A stretch of DNA of 64,000 nucleotides from Megachile rotundata (taxonomy: Eukaryota; Arthropoda; Insecta; Hymenoptera; Megachilidae), in NCBI RefSeq assembly GCF_050947335.1, contig NW_027473363.1:684501-748500 (forward strand). Direction: 5' to 3'. Of this stretch, positions 31,014 through 46,156 are shown piece after piece. The notes beneath the pieces were generated by a model, which searched no databases, was not told the origin of the DNA, and saw only the letters and a list, made by a program, of their open reading frames with translations. Positions within the stretch are counted from its first letter, which is position 1, and each line of letters starts with the position of its first letter. The translations under genes and the position numbers were made by a program.

Positions 31014-31293
31014 AATCACAATCACACAATCACAATCACACAATCACAGTCACACAATCACAATCACACAATCACAATCACACAATCACAATCACACAAT
31101 CACAATCACACAATCACAATCACACAATCACAATCACACAATCACAATCACACAATCACAATCACACAATCACAATCTCACAATCACAATCACACAATCA
31201 CAATCACACAATCACAATCACACAATCACAATCACACAATCACAATCACACAATCACAATCACACAATCACAATCACACAATCACAATCACAC
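31014..31293. repeat. CAC-type 14-mer run before junction 2, 20 units
   Basis: Twenty units span 280 bp, with an AGTCACAC variant near the start and an AATCTCAC variant near 31175. One extra 8-mer follows and then AATCATAC at 31302. Confidence 0.91.
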
Positions 31294-31301
31294 AATCACA
31301 C

Positions 31302-34300
31302 AATCATACAATAACAATCATACAATCGCAATCAAAGAATCGCAATCTAAGAATCGCAATCATACAATCACAATCATACAATCACAATCATACAATAAGA
31401 ATCATACAATCCAAATCATACAATCACAATCATACAGTCACAATCATACAATCACAATCATACAATCACAATCATACTATCACCATCATACAATTACTAT
31501 CATACAGTCACAATCATACAATCACAATCATAAAATCACAATCATACAATCATAATCATACAATTACTATCATACAGTCACAATCATACAATCACAATCA
31601 TACAATCACAATCATACGATCACAATCATACAATTACTATCATACAATCACAATCATACGATCACCATCATACAATTACTATCATACAGTCACAATCATA
31701 CAATCACAATCATATAATCACAATCATACAATCACAATCATAGAATAAGTATCATACAATCCCAATCATACAATCTCAATCATACAATCACAATAATACA
31801 GTGTCAATCGTACAATCGCAATCACACAATCACAATCTTACGATCACAACATACAATCGCAATCAAAGAATCGCAGTCAAAGAATCACAATCATACAATC
31901 ACAATCATACAATCGCAATCATACGATCGCAATCATACAATCACAATCATACGATCACAATCATAAAATTACTATCATACAATCACAATCATTCAATCAC
32001 AATCATACGATCACCATCATACAATTACTACCGTATAGTCACAATCATAAAGGCACAATCATAAAATCGCAATCATACAATTACAATCTGCCAAACACAA
32101 TCATACGATCGCAATCATACAATCATAACCATACAATCACAATCATACGATCACAATCATATAATTACAATCATACAATCACAATCATACGATCACAATC
32201 ATACAATCACAATCATAGAATAAGAATCATACAATCCAAATCATACAATCACAATCATACAATCAGAATCATACAATCACAATCATACAATCACAATCAT
32301 ACAATCACAATCATACAATCACAATATTACAGTCACAATCATACAATCACAATCATACGATCACAATCGTACAATCACAATCGTACAATCACAATCATAC
32401 AATCACAATCATACGATCACAATCATACGATCAAAATCATACAATCACACTCTTACGAGCACAATGGTACAATCACAATAGTACAATCACAATCATACAA
32501 TCGCAATCAAAGAATCACAATCATACGATCACAATCATGCAATTACTATCATACAATCACAATCATACGATCAAAATCATACAATCACACTCATACGATC
32601 ACAATCGTACAATCACAATCGTACAATCACAATCATACAATCACAATCATACAATCACAATCACACAATAACAATCATACAATCGCAATCAAAGAATCGC
32701 AATCAAAGAATCGCAATCAAAGAATCGCAATCATACAATCACAATCATACAATCACAATCATACAATCGCAATCATACGATCGCAATCATACAATCGCAA
32801 TCATACAATCACAATCATACAATAAGGATCGTACAATCACAATCATACAGTCACAATCATACAATCACAATCATACAATCACAATCATACAATCACAATC
32901 ATACAATCACAATCATACGATCACAATCATACAATCACAATCATACAACCACAATCATACAATCACAATCATACAATCACAATCATACAATCACAATCAT
33001 ACAATCACAATAATACAGTGTCAATCGTACAATCGCAATCACACAATCACAATCTTACGATCACAACATACAATCGCAATCAAAGAATCGCAGTCAAAGA
33101 ATTACAATCATACAATCACAATCATACAAGCAGAATCATAGAATCACAATCATACAATCACAATCATACAGTCACACTCATACGATCACAATCGTACAAT
33201 CACAATCATACAATCACAATCAAAAGATCACCGTCATACAATTACTATCATACAGTCACAATCATACAATCACAATCGTAAAATCGCAATCATACAATTA
33301 CAATCTCCCAAACACAACCATACGATCACAATCATATAATTACAATCATACAATCACAATCATACGATCACAATCATACAATCACAATCATAGAATAAGA
33401 ATCATACAATCCAAATCATACAATCACAATCATACAATCAGAATCATACAATCACAATCATACAATCACAATCATACAATCACAATCATACAATCACAAT
33501 CATACAATCACAATATTACAGTCACAATCATACAATCACAATCATACGATCACAATCGTACAATCACAATCGTACAATCACAATCATACAATCACAATCA
33601 TACAATCACAATCATACGATCACAATCATACAATTACTACCGCACAATCACAATCATACAATTACACTCATACAATCACAATCATACAATCACAATCATA
33701 CAATCACAATCACACAATCACAATCACACAATCACAATCATACAATCACAATCATACAACCACAATCATACATTCACAATCATACAATCACAATAATACA
33801 ATCACAATCATACCATCACAATCATACAATCACAATCATACAATCACAATCATACGATCACAATCATACAATTACTATCATACAATCACAATCATACGAT
33901 CACCATCATACAATTACTATCATACAGTCACAATCATACACTCACAATCATATAATCACAATCATACAATCACAATCATAGAATAAGTATCATACAATCC
34001 CAATCATACAATCCCAATCATACAATCACACTCATACGATCACAATCGTACAATCACAATCATACAATCACAATCATACAATCACAATCATACAATCATA
34101 ATCATACAACCACAATCATACAATCAGAATCATACAATCACAATCATAAGATCACAATCATACAATTACTATCATACAATCACAATCATACGATCACCAT
34201 CATACAATTACTATCATACAGTCACAATCATACAATCACAATCATAAAATCACAATCATACAATCATAATCATACAATTACTATCATACAGTCACAATCA

Positions 34301-35521
34301 TACAATCACAATCATACAATCACAATCATACGATCACAATCATACAATTACTATCATACAATCACAATCATACGATCACCATCATACAATTACTATCATA
34401 CAGTCACAATCATACAATCACAATCATATAATCACAATCATACAATCACAATCATAGAATAAGTATCATACAATCCCAATCATACAATCACAATCATACA
34501 ATCACACTCATACGATCACAATCGTACAATCACAATCATACAATCACAATCATACAATCACAATCATACAATCACAATCATACAACCACAATCATACAAT
34601 CACAATCATACAATCACAATCATACGATCACAATCATACAATTACTATCATACAATCACAATCATACGATCACCATCATACAATTACTATCATACAGTCA
34701 CAATCATACAATCACAATCATATAATCACAATCATACAATCACAATCATAGAATAAGCATCATACAATCCCAATCATACAATCACAATCATACAATCACA
34801 CTCATACGATCACAATCGTACAATCACAATCATACAATCACAATCATACAATCACAATCATACAATCACAATCATACAACCACAATCATACAATCACAAT
34901 CATACAATCACAATCATAAGATCACAATCATACAATTACTATCATACAATCACAATCATACGATCACCATCATACAATTACTATCATACAGTCACAATCA
35001 CACAATCACAATCATACAATCACAATCATACAACCACAATCATACAATCACAATCATACAATCACAATAATACAATCACAATCATACAATCACAATCATA
35101 CAATCACAATCATACAATCACAATCATACGATCACAATCATACAATTACTATCATACAATCACAATCATACGATCACCATCATACAATTACTATCATACA
35201 GTCACAATCATACACTCACAATCATATAATCACAATCATACAATCACAATCATAGAATAAGTATCATACAATCCCAATCATCCAATCACAATCATACAAT
35301 CACACTCATACGATCACAATCGTACAATCACAATCATACAATCACAATCATACAATCACAATCATATAATCACAATCATACAACCACAATCATACAATCA
35401 CAATCATACAATCACAATCATACAATCACAATCATACGATCAGAATCATACAATTACTATCATACAATCACAATCATACGATCACCATCATACAATTACT
35501 ATCATACAGTCACAATCATAC
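31302..35521. repeat. TAC block 2: 14-bp satellite AATCACAATCATAC
   Basis: This is the second TAC block. It opens with the same word series as the blocks at 27019 and 36630. Its first 1.35 kb repeats TAC block 1 at offset 4283, shifting to 4297 after one extra 14-mer before 32458. From about 32660 it continues with sequence that block 1 lacks, including a second copy of the phase-shifted word series at 33018. Several sub-blocks of about 0.25-0.35 kb follow, each built around ACAATTACTATCATACAG and CATAGAATAAG (33880-35520). It ends on the same words as TAC block 1. Confidence 0.93.
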
Positions 35522-36629
35522 AATCACACAATCACACAATCACACAATCACACAATCACACAATCACACAATCACACAATCACACAATCACACAATCACA
35601 CAATCACACAACCACACAATCACACAATCACACAATCGCACAATCACACAATCACACAATCACACAATCACACAATCACACAATCACACAACCACACAAT
35701 CACACAAGCACACAATCACACAATCACACAATCACACAATCACACAATCACACAATCACACAATCACACAATCACACAATCACACAATCACACAATCACA
35801 CAATCACACAATCTCACAATCACACAATCACAATCACACAATCACAATCACACAATCACAATCACACAATCACAATCACACAATCACAATCACGCAATCA
35901 CAATCACACAATCACAATCACACAATCACAATCACACAATCACAGTCACACAATCACAATCACACAATCACAATCACACAATCACAATTACACAATCACA
36001 ATCACGCAATCACAATCACACAATCACAATCACACAACCACAATCACACAATCACAATCACACAATCACAATCACACAATCACAATCACACAATCACAAT
36101 CACACAATCACACAATCACACAATCACACAATCACACAATCACACAATCACACAATCACACAATCACACAATCACACAATCACACAATCACACAATCACA
36201 CAATCACACAATCACACAATCACACAATCACACAATCACACAATCACACAATCACACAATCACACAATCACACAATCACACAACCACACAATCACACAAG
36301 CACACAATCACTCAATCACACAATCACACAATCACACAATCACACAATCACACAATCACGCAATCACACAATCACACAATCACAATCACAAAATCACAAT
36401 CACAATCACACAATCACAATCACACAATCACAGTCACACAATCACAATCACACAATCACAATCACACAATCACAATCACACAATCACAATCACACAATCA
36501 CAATCACACAATCACAATCACACAATCACAATCACACAATCACAATCACACAATCACAATCACACAATCACAATCACACAATCACAATCACACAATCACA
36601 ATCACACAATCACAATCACACAATCACAC
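35522..36629. repeat. CAC region 3: short 8-bp and 14-bp satellite block
   Basis: A 1.1 kb block of AATCACAC and AATCACAATCACAC. It holds pure 8-mer runs, a mixed 14-mer run from about 35821 to 36110 that contains some AATCACGC and AGTCACAC variants, another 8-mer run, then the AAAATCACAATCACAATC lead-in and a 16-unit 14-mer run. That order reproduces the end of region 1 and the end of region 2 in shortened form. Confidence 0.92.
36398..36621. repeat. CAC-type 14-mer run before junction 3, 16 units
   Basis: Sixteen units span 224 bp, with the same early AGTCACAC variant. One extra 8-mer follows and then AATCATAC at 36630. Confidence 0.91.
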
Positions 36630-39479
36630 AATCATACAATAACAATCATACAATCGCAATCAAAGAATCGCAATCTAAGAATCGCAATCATACAATCACA
36701 ATCATACAATCACAACATACAATAAGAATCATACAATCCAAATCATACAATCACAATCATACAGTCACAATCATACAATCACAATCATATAATCACAATC
36801 ATACTATCACCATCATACAATTACTATCATACAGTCACAATCATACAATCACAATCATAAAATCACAATCATACAATCATAATCATACAATTACTATCAT
36901 ACAGTCACAATCATACAATCACAATCATACAATCACAATCATACGATCACAATCATACAATTACTATCATACAATCACAATCATACGATCACCATCATAC
37001 AATTACTATCATACAGTCACAATCATACAATCACAATAATACAATCACAATAATACAGTCACAATCATACAATCACAATCATACGATCACAATCATAAAA
37101 TCACAATCATACAATCACAATCATACAATCACAATAATACAGTGTCAATCGTACAATCGCAATCACACAATCACAATCTTACGATCACAACATACAATCG
37201 CAATCAAAGAATCGCAGTCAAAGAATCACAATCATACAATCACAATCATACAATCGCAATCATACGATCGCAATCATACAATCGCAATCATACGACCACA
37301 ATCAAACAATCACAATCATCCACACACAATCATACGTACACAATCATACAATCGCAATCATAAAATTACAATCATACAATAACAATCATACAATCGCAAT
37401 CAAAGAATCGCAATCAAAGAATCGCAATCAAAGAATCGCAATCAAAGAATCGCAATCATACAATCACAATCATACAATCACAATCCTACAATCGCAATCA
37501 TACGATCGCAATCATACAATCGCAATCATACAATCACAATCATACAATAAGAATCATACAATCACAATCATACAGTCACAATCATACAATCACAATCATA
37601 CAATCACAATCATGCAATCACAATCATACAATCGCAATCATACGATCGCAATCATACAATCGCAATCATACAATCACAATCATACAATAAGAATCATACA
37701 ATCACAATCATACAGTCACAATCATACAATCACAATCATACAATCACAATCATACAATCACAATCAGACAATCACAATCATACAATCGCAGTCAAAGCAT
37801 CGCAATCATACGATCACCATCATACAATTACTATCATACAGTCACAATCACACAATCACAATCATACAATCACAATCATACAACCACAATCATACAATCA
37901 CAATCATACAATCACAATAATACAATCACAATCATACAATCACAATCATACAATCACAATCATACAATCACAATCATACGATCACAATCATACAATTACT
38001 ATCATACAATCACAATCATACGATCACCATCATACAATTACTATCATACAGTCACAATCATACAATCACAATAATACAATCACAATCATACGATCACAAT
38101 CATACAATTACTATCATACAATCACAATCATACGATCACCATCATACAATTACTATCATACAGTCACAATCACACAATCACAATCATATAATCACAATCA
38201 TACAATCACAATCATAGAATAAGTATCATACAATCCCAATCATACAATCACAATCATACAATCACAATCATACAATCACAATCATACAATCACAATCATA
38301 CAATCACAATAATACAGTGTCAATCGTACAATCGCAATCACACAATCACAATCTTACGATCACAACATACAATCGCAATCAAAGAATCGCAGTCAAAGAA
38401 TCACAATCATACAATCACAATCATACAATCAGAATCATAGAATCACAATCATACAATCACAATCATACAATCACACTCATACGATCACGATCGTACAATC
38501 ACAATCATACAATCACAATCAAAAGATCACCATCATACAATTACTATCATTCAGTTACAATCATACAATCACAATCATAAAATCGCAATCATACAATTAC
38601 AATCTCCCAAACACAACCATACGACCGCAATCATACAATCATAACCATCCACTCACAATCATACAATCACAATCATACGATCACAATCATACAATCGCAA
38701 TCAAAGAATCGCAATCAAAGAATCGCAATCAAAGAATCGCAATCATACAATCGCAATCATACAATCACAATCATACAATAAGAATCATACAATCACAATC
38801 ATACAATCGCAATCATACGATCGCAATCATACAATCGCAATCATACAATCACAATCATACAATAAGGATCATACAATCACAATCATACAGTCACAATCAT
38901 ACAATCACAATCATACAATCACTATCATACAATCACAATCAGACAATCACAATCATACAATCGCAGTCAAAGGATCGCAATCATACGATCAGAAACATAC
39001 AATCACAATCATACCATCACAATCATACGATCACAATCATACAATCACAATCATACAACCACAATCATACAATCACAATCATACAATCACAATAATACAA
39101 TCACAATCATACAATCACAATCATACAATCACAATCATACAATCACAATCATTCGATCACAATCATACAATTACTATCATACAATCACAATCATACGATC
39201 ACCATCATACAATTACTATCATACAGTCACAATCATACAATCACAATCATATAATCACAATCATACAATCACAATCATAGAATAAGTATCATACAATCCC
39301 AATCATACAATCACAATCATACAATCACAATAATACAGTGTCAATCGTACAATCGCAATCACACAATCACAATCTTACGATCACAACATACAATCGCAAT
39401 CAAAGAATCGCAGTCAAAGAATCACAATCATACAATCACATTCATACAATCAGAATCATAGAATCACAATCATACAATC

Positions 39480-42400
39480 ACAATCATACAATCACACTCA
39501 TACGATCACAATCGTACAATCACAATCATACAATCACAATCAAAAGATCACCATCATACAATTACTATCATACAGTCACAATCATACAATCACAATCATA
39601 AAATCGCAATCATACAATTACAATCTCCCAAACACAATCATACGACCGCAATCATACAATCATAACCATACAATCACAATCATACAATCACAATCATACG
39701 ATCACAATCATACAATTACTACCGCACAATCACAATCATACAATTACACTCATACAATCACAATCATACAATCACAATTACACTATCACACTCATACAAT
39801 CACAATCATACAATCACAATCATACAACCACAATCATACAATCACAATCATATAATCACAATCATACAATCACAATCATACAATCACAATCATACAATCG
39901 CAATCATACAATCACAATCTTAGAATCACAACCATACAATCACAATCATACGATCACAATCATACAGTTACAATCATACAATCACAATCATACAATCACA
40001 ATCATACAATCACAATCATACAATCAAAATCATACAACCACAATCATACAATCACAATCATACAATCACAATCATACAATCACAATCATACAATCACAAT
40101 CATACAATTACAATCATACAATCACAACCATACAATCACAATCATACGATCACAATCATACAATTACAATCATACAATTACTATCATACAATCACAATCA
40201 TACAATCGCAAACAAAGAATCACAATCATACGATCACAATCATAAAATCACACTTATCTAATTACAATCTCCCAAACCCAGTCATACGATCGCAATCATA
40301 CAAATCATAACCATAGAATCACTATCATAGAATCACAATCATACAAAAAGGATCATACAATCACAATCATACGATCGCAAACATACAATCACAATCACAC
40401 AATCATAATCATACGATCATAATCATACAATTACTATCATACAATCACAATCATACGATGACCATCGTACAATCACAATCATAGAATAAGAATCATACCA
40501 TCCAAATCATACAATCACAATCATACAATCACAGTCATACAATCACAATAATACAGTCACAATCATACAATCACAATCATGCAATCACAATCATACAATC
40601 ACAATCATACAATCACAATCATACAACCACAATCATACAATCACAATCATACAATCGCAATAATACAATCACAATCATCAATCACAATCATACAATCACA
40701 TTCATACAATCGCAATCATACGATCACAATCATACAATTACTATCATACAATCACAATCATACGATCACAATCATACAATTACTATCATACAATCACAAT
40801 CATACGATCACCATCATACAATTACTAAGATACAGTCACAATCATACAATCACAATCATATAATCACAATCATACAATCACAATCATACAATAAGTATCA
40901 TACAATCCCAATCATACAATCACAATCATACAATCACAATCATACAATATCAATAATACAGTGTCAATCGTACAATCGCAATCACACAATCACAATCTTA
41001 CGATCACAACATACAATCGCAACCAAAGAATTGCAGTCAAAGAATCACAATCATAGAATCACAATCATACAATCACAATCATACAATCACAATCATACAA
41101 TCACAATCATACAATCACAATCATACAATCACAATCATACAATCACAATCATACAATCACACTCATACGATCACAATCGTACAATCACAATCATACAATC
41201 ACAATCATAAGATCACCATCATACAATTACTATCATACAGTCACAATCATACAATCACAATCATAAAATCGCAATCATACAATTACAATCTCCCAAACAC
41301 AATCATACGACCGCAATCATACAATCATAACCATACAATCACAATCATACAATCACAATCATACGATCACAATCATACAATTACTACCGCACAATCACAA
41401 TCATACAATTACACTCATACAATCACAATCATACAATCACAATTACACTATCACACTCATACAATCACAATCATACAATCACAATCATACAACCACAATC
41501 ATACAATCACAATCATATAATCACAATCATACAATCACAATCATACAATCACAATCATACAATCGCAATCATACAATCACAATCTTAGAATCACAACCAT
41601 ACAATCACAATCATACGATCACAATCATACAGTTACAATCATACAATCACAATCATACAATCACAATCATACAATCACAATCATACAATCAAAATCATAC
41701 AACCACAATCATACAATCACAATCATACAATCACAATCATACAATCACAATCATACAATCACAATCATACAATTACAATCATACAATCACAACCATACAA
41801 TCACAATCATACGATCACAATCATACAATTACAATCATACAATTACTATCATACAATCACAATCATACAATCGCAAACAAAGAATCACAATCATACGATC
41901 ACAATCATAAAATCACACTTATCTAATTACAATCTCCCAAACCCAGTCATACGATCGCAATCATACAAATCATAACCATAGAATCACTATCATAGAATCA
42001 CAATCATACAAAAAGGATCATACAATCACAATCATACGATCGCAAACATACAATCACAATCACACAATCATAATCATACGATCATAATCATACAATTACT
42101 ATCATACAATCACAATCATACGATGACCATCGTACAATCACAATCATAGAATAAGAATCATACCATCCAAATCATACAATCACAATCATACAATCACAGT
42201 CATACAATCACAATAATACAGTCACAATCATACAATCACAATCATGCAATCACAATCATACAATCACAATCATACAATCACAATCATACAACCACAATCA
42301 TACAATCACAATCATACAATCGCAATAATACAATCACAATCATCAATCACAATCATACAATCACATTCATACAATCGCAATCATACGATCACAATCATAC

Positions 42401-42960
42401 AATTACTATCATACAATCACAATCATACGATCACAATCATACAATTACTATCATACAATCACAATCATACGATCACCATCATACAATTACTAAGATACAG
42501 TCACAATCATACAATCACAATCATATAATCACAATCATACAATCACAATCATACAATAAGTATCATACAATCCCAATCATACAATCACAATCATACAATC
42601 ACAATCATACAATATCAATAATACAGTGTCAATCGTACAATCGCAATCACACAATCACAATCTTACGATCACAACATACAATCGCAACCAAAGAATTGCA
42701 GTCAAAGAATCACAATCATAGAATCACAATCATACAATCACAATCATACAATCACAATCATACAATCACAATCATACAATCACAATCATACAATCACAAT
42801 CATACAATCACAATCATACAATCACACTCATACGATCACAATCGTACAATCACAATCATACAATCACAATCATAAGATCACCATCATACAATTACTATCA
42901 TACAGTCACAATCATACAATCACAATCATAAAATCGCAATCATACAATTACAATCTCCCA
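39480..42960. repeat. 1665-bp near-identical tandem duplication
   Basis: Positions from about 39480 to 41295 match positions 1665 bp downstream. Markers in exact register are TTACTACCGC (39716 and 41381), ACGACCGC (39643 and 41308), CTTATCTAATT (40253 and 41918), the 94-codon frames at 40579 and 42244 with identical translation, and GTGTCAATCG (40961 and 42626). The shared private variants AAAGAATTGC and ACGATGACCATCGTAC confirm recent origin. Homology fades near 42965. Confidence 0.92.
40253..41917. repeat. TAC higher-order unit 1 (1665 bp)
   Basis: Bounded by two copies of CTTATCTAATTACAATCT. Holds one phase-shifted series (40961) and one AATCTCCCAAACAC word (near 41286). It forms most of the 1665-bp duplication. 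Confidence 0.88.
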
Positions 42961-43564
42961 AACACAATCATACGATCGCAATCATACAATCATAACCATA
43001 CAATCACTATCATAGAATCGCAATCATACAAAAAGAATCATACAATCACACTCATACAATCGCAATCAAAGAAACACAATCATACGATCGCATTCATACA
43101 ATCAATCATAAAATCACAATCATACAATCACAATCACACAATCACAATCACACAATCACAATCATACAATCCCAATCATGCAATCACAATCATACAATCA
43201 CAATCATACAATCACAATCATAAAACCACAATCATACAATCACAATCATACAATCACAATAATACAATCACAATCATGCAATCACAATCAAACAATCACA
43301 ATCATACGATCACAATCATGCGATCACAATCATACGATCACAATCATACAATTACCATCATACAATCACAATCATACAATCACAATCATATAATCACAAT
43401 CATACAATCACAATCATACAATCACAATCATACCATCACAATCACACAATCACAATCATAAAATCACAATCATACAATCACAATCATACAATCGTAATCA
43501 TACAATCACAATCATACAATCACAATCATACAATCACAATCATACAATCACAATCATACAATCA

Positions 43565-44754
43565 CAATCATACAATCACAATCATACAATCACAATCATA
43601 CAATCACAATTACACAATCACACTCATACAATCACAATCATACAATCACAATCATACAAACACAATTACACAATCACACTCATACAATCACAATCATACA
43701 ATCACAATCATACCATCGCAATCATACGATCGCAATCATACAATCGCAATCATACAATCACAATCATACAATCACAATCATACAATCACAATCATAAGAT
43801 CACCATCATACAATTACTATCATACAGTCACAATCATACAATCACAATCATAAAGTCGCAATCATACAATTACAATCTCCCAAACACAATCATACGATCG
43901 CAATCATACAATCATAACCATACAATCACAATCATACAATCACAATCACACAATCACAATCACACAATCACAATCACACAATCACAATCATACAATCACA
44001 ATCATACAATCACAATCATACAATCACAATCATACAATCACAATCATACAATCACAATCATACAATCACAATTACACTATCACACTCATACAATCACAAT
44101 CATACAATCACAATCGTACAGTCACAATCATACAATCACAATCATACAATCACAATCATACAATCACAATCATACAATCACAATCATAAAATCGCAATCA
44201 TACAATTACAATCTCCCAAACACAATCATACGATCGCAATCATACAATCATAACCATACAATCACTATCATAGAATCACAATCATACAAAAAGAATCATA
44301 CAATCACACTCATACAATCACAATCAAAGAATCACAATCATACGATCGCAATCATACAATCACAATCATAAAATCACAATCATACAATCACAATCACACA
44401 ATCACAATCACACAATCACGATCACACAATCACAATCATACAATCACAATCATACAATCACAATAATACAATCACAATCATACAATCACAATCATACAAT
44501 CACAATCATACAATCACAATCATACGGTCACAATCATACAATTACTGTCATACAATCACAATCATACGATCACAATCATACGATCACCATCATACAATTA
44601 CTATCATACAGTCACAATCATACAATCACAATCATAAAATCACAATCATACAATCACAATCATAGAATAAGTATCATACAATCCCAATCATACAATCACA
44701 ATCATACAATCACAATCATACAATCACAATCATACAATCACAATCATACAACCA
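43565..44754. repeat. 1190-bp tandem duplication, first copy
   Basis: Contains ACAAACACAATTACAC, TAAAGTCGC, two AATCTCCCAAACAC words, ATTACACTATCAC and AATCGTACAGTC. All recur 1190 bp downstream. Confidence 0.9.
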
Positions 44755-45945
44755 CAATCATACAATCACAATCATACAATCACAATCATACAATCACAAT
44801 TACACAATCACACTCATACAATCACAATCATACAATCACAATCATACAAACACAATTACACAATCACACTCATACAATCACAATCATACAATCACAATCA
44901 TACCATCGCAATCATACGATCGCAATCATACAATCGCAATCATACAATCACAATCATACAATCACAATCATACAATCACAATCATAAGATCACCATCATA
45001 CAATTACTATCATACAGTCACAATCATACAATCACAATCATAAAGTCGCAATCATACAATTACAATCTCCCAAACACAATCATACGATCGCAATCATACA
45101 ATCATAACCATACAATCACAATCATACAATCACAATCACACAATCACAATCACACAATCACAATCATACAATCACAATCATACAATCACAATCATACAAT
45201 CACAATCATACAATCACAATCATACAATCACAATCATACAATCACAATCATACAATCACAATTACACTATCACACTCATACAATCACAATCATACAATCA
45301 CAATCGTACAGTCACAATCATACAATCACAATCATACAATCACAATCATACAATCACAATCATACAATCACAATCATAAAATCGCAATCATACAATTACA
45401 ATCTCCCAAACACAATCATACGATCGCAATCATACAATCATAACCATACAATCACTATCATAGAATCACAATCATACAAAAAGAATCATACAATCACACT
45501 CATACAATCACAATCAAAGAATCACAATCATACGATCGCAATCATACAATCACAATCATAAAATCACAATCATACAATCACAATCACACAATCACAATCA
45601 CACAATCACGATCACACAATCACAATCATACAATCACAATCATACAATCACAATAATACAATCACAATCATACAATCACAATCATACAATCACAATCATA
45701 CAATCACAATCATACGATCACAATCATACAATTACTGTCATACAATCACAATCATACGATCACAATCATACGATCACCATCATACAATTACTATCATACA
45801 GTCACAATCATACAATCACAATCATAAAATCACAATCATACAATCACAATCATAGAATAAGTATCATACAATCCCAATCATACAATCACAATCATACAAT
45901 CACAATCATACAATCACAATCATACAATCACAATCATACAACCAC
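44755..45945. repeat. 1190-bp tandem duplication, second copy
   Basis: Repeats the preceding copy. Differences noted are CATACGGTCA at 44521 against CATACGATCA at 45711, and one CACAC-to-CATAC unit near 45168. Divergence begins near 45990, where AATTACAC is replaced by AATCATAC. Confidence 0.9.
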
Positions 45946-46156
45946 AATCATACAATCACAATCATACAATCACAATCATACAATCACAATCATACAATCA
46001 CAATCATACAATTACAATCATACAATCACAACCATACAATCACAATCATACGATCACAATCATACAATTACAATCATACAATTACTATCATACAATCACA
46101 ATCATACAATCGCAAACAAAGAATCACAATCATACGATCACAATCATAAAATCACA

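Larger units (their letters stand above)
28790..31301. repeat. CAC region 2: 8-bp and 14-bp satellite
   Basis: The array returns to AATCACAC and AATCACAATCACAC. The module word AATCTCAC recurs near 29093, 29573, 29937 and 30743, and is followed by AATCACAAGCACAC. That second word is otherwise seen only near 26436 at the end of region 1, so this block derives from that part of region 1. Two very pure 8-mer runs, at 29188-29419 and 30326-30589, have no variant bases. Two CAC-type 14-mer runs (9 and 20 units) start from the same lead-in, which contains AAAATCACAATCACAATC. Confidence 0.93.
41918..46156. repeat. TAC higher-order unit 2 (4239 bp)
   Basis: The longest unit. It holds one phase-shifted series (42626) and five AATCTCCCAAACAC words, and is lengthened by the internal 1190-bp duplication. 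Its first 1.0 kb is the second copy of the 1665-bp duplication. Confidence 0.87.
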
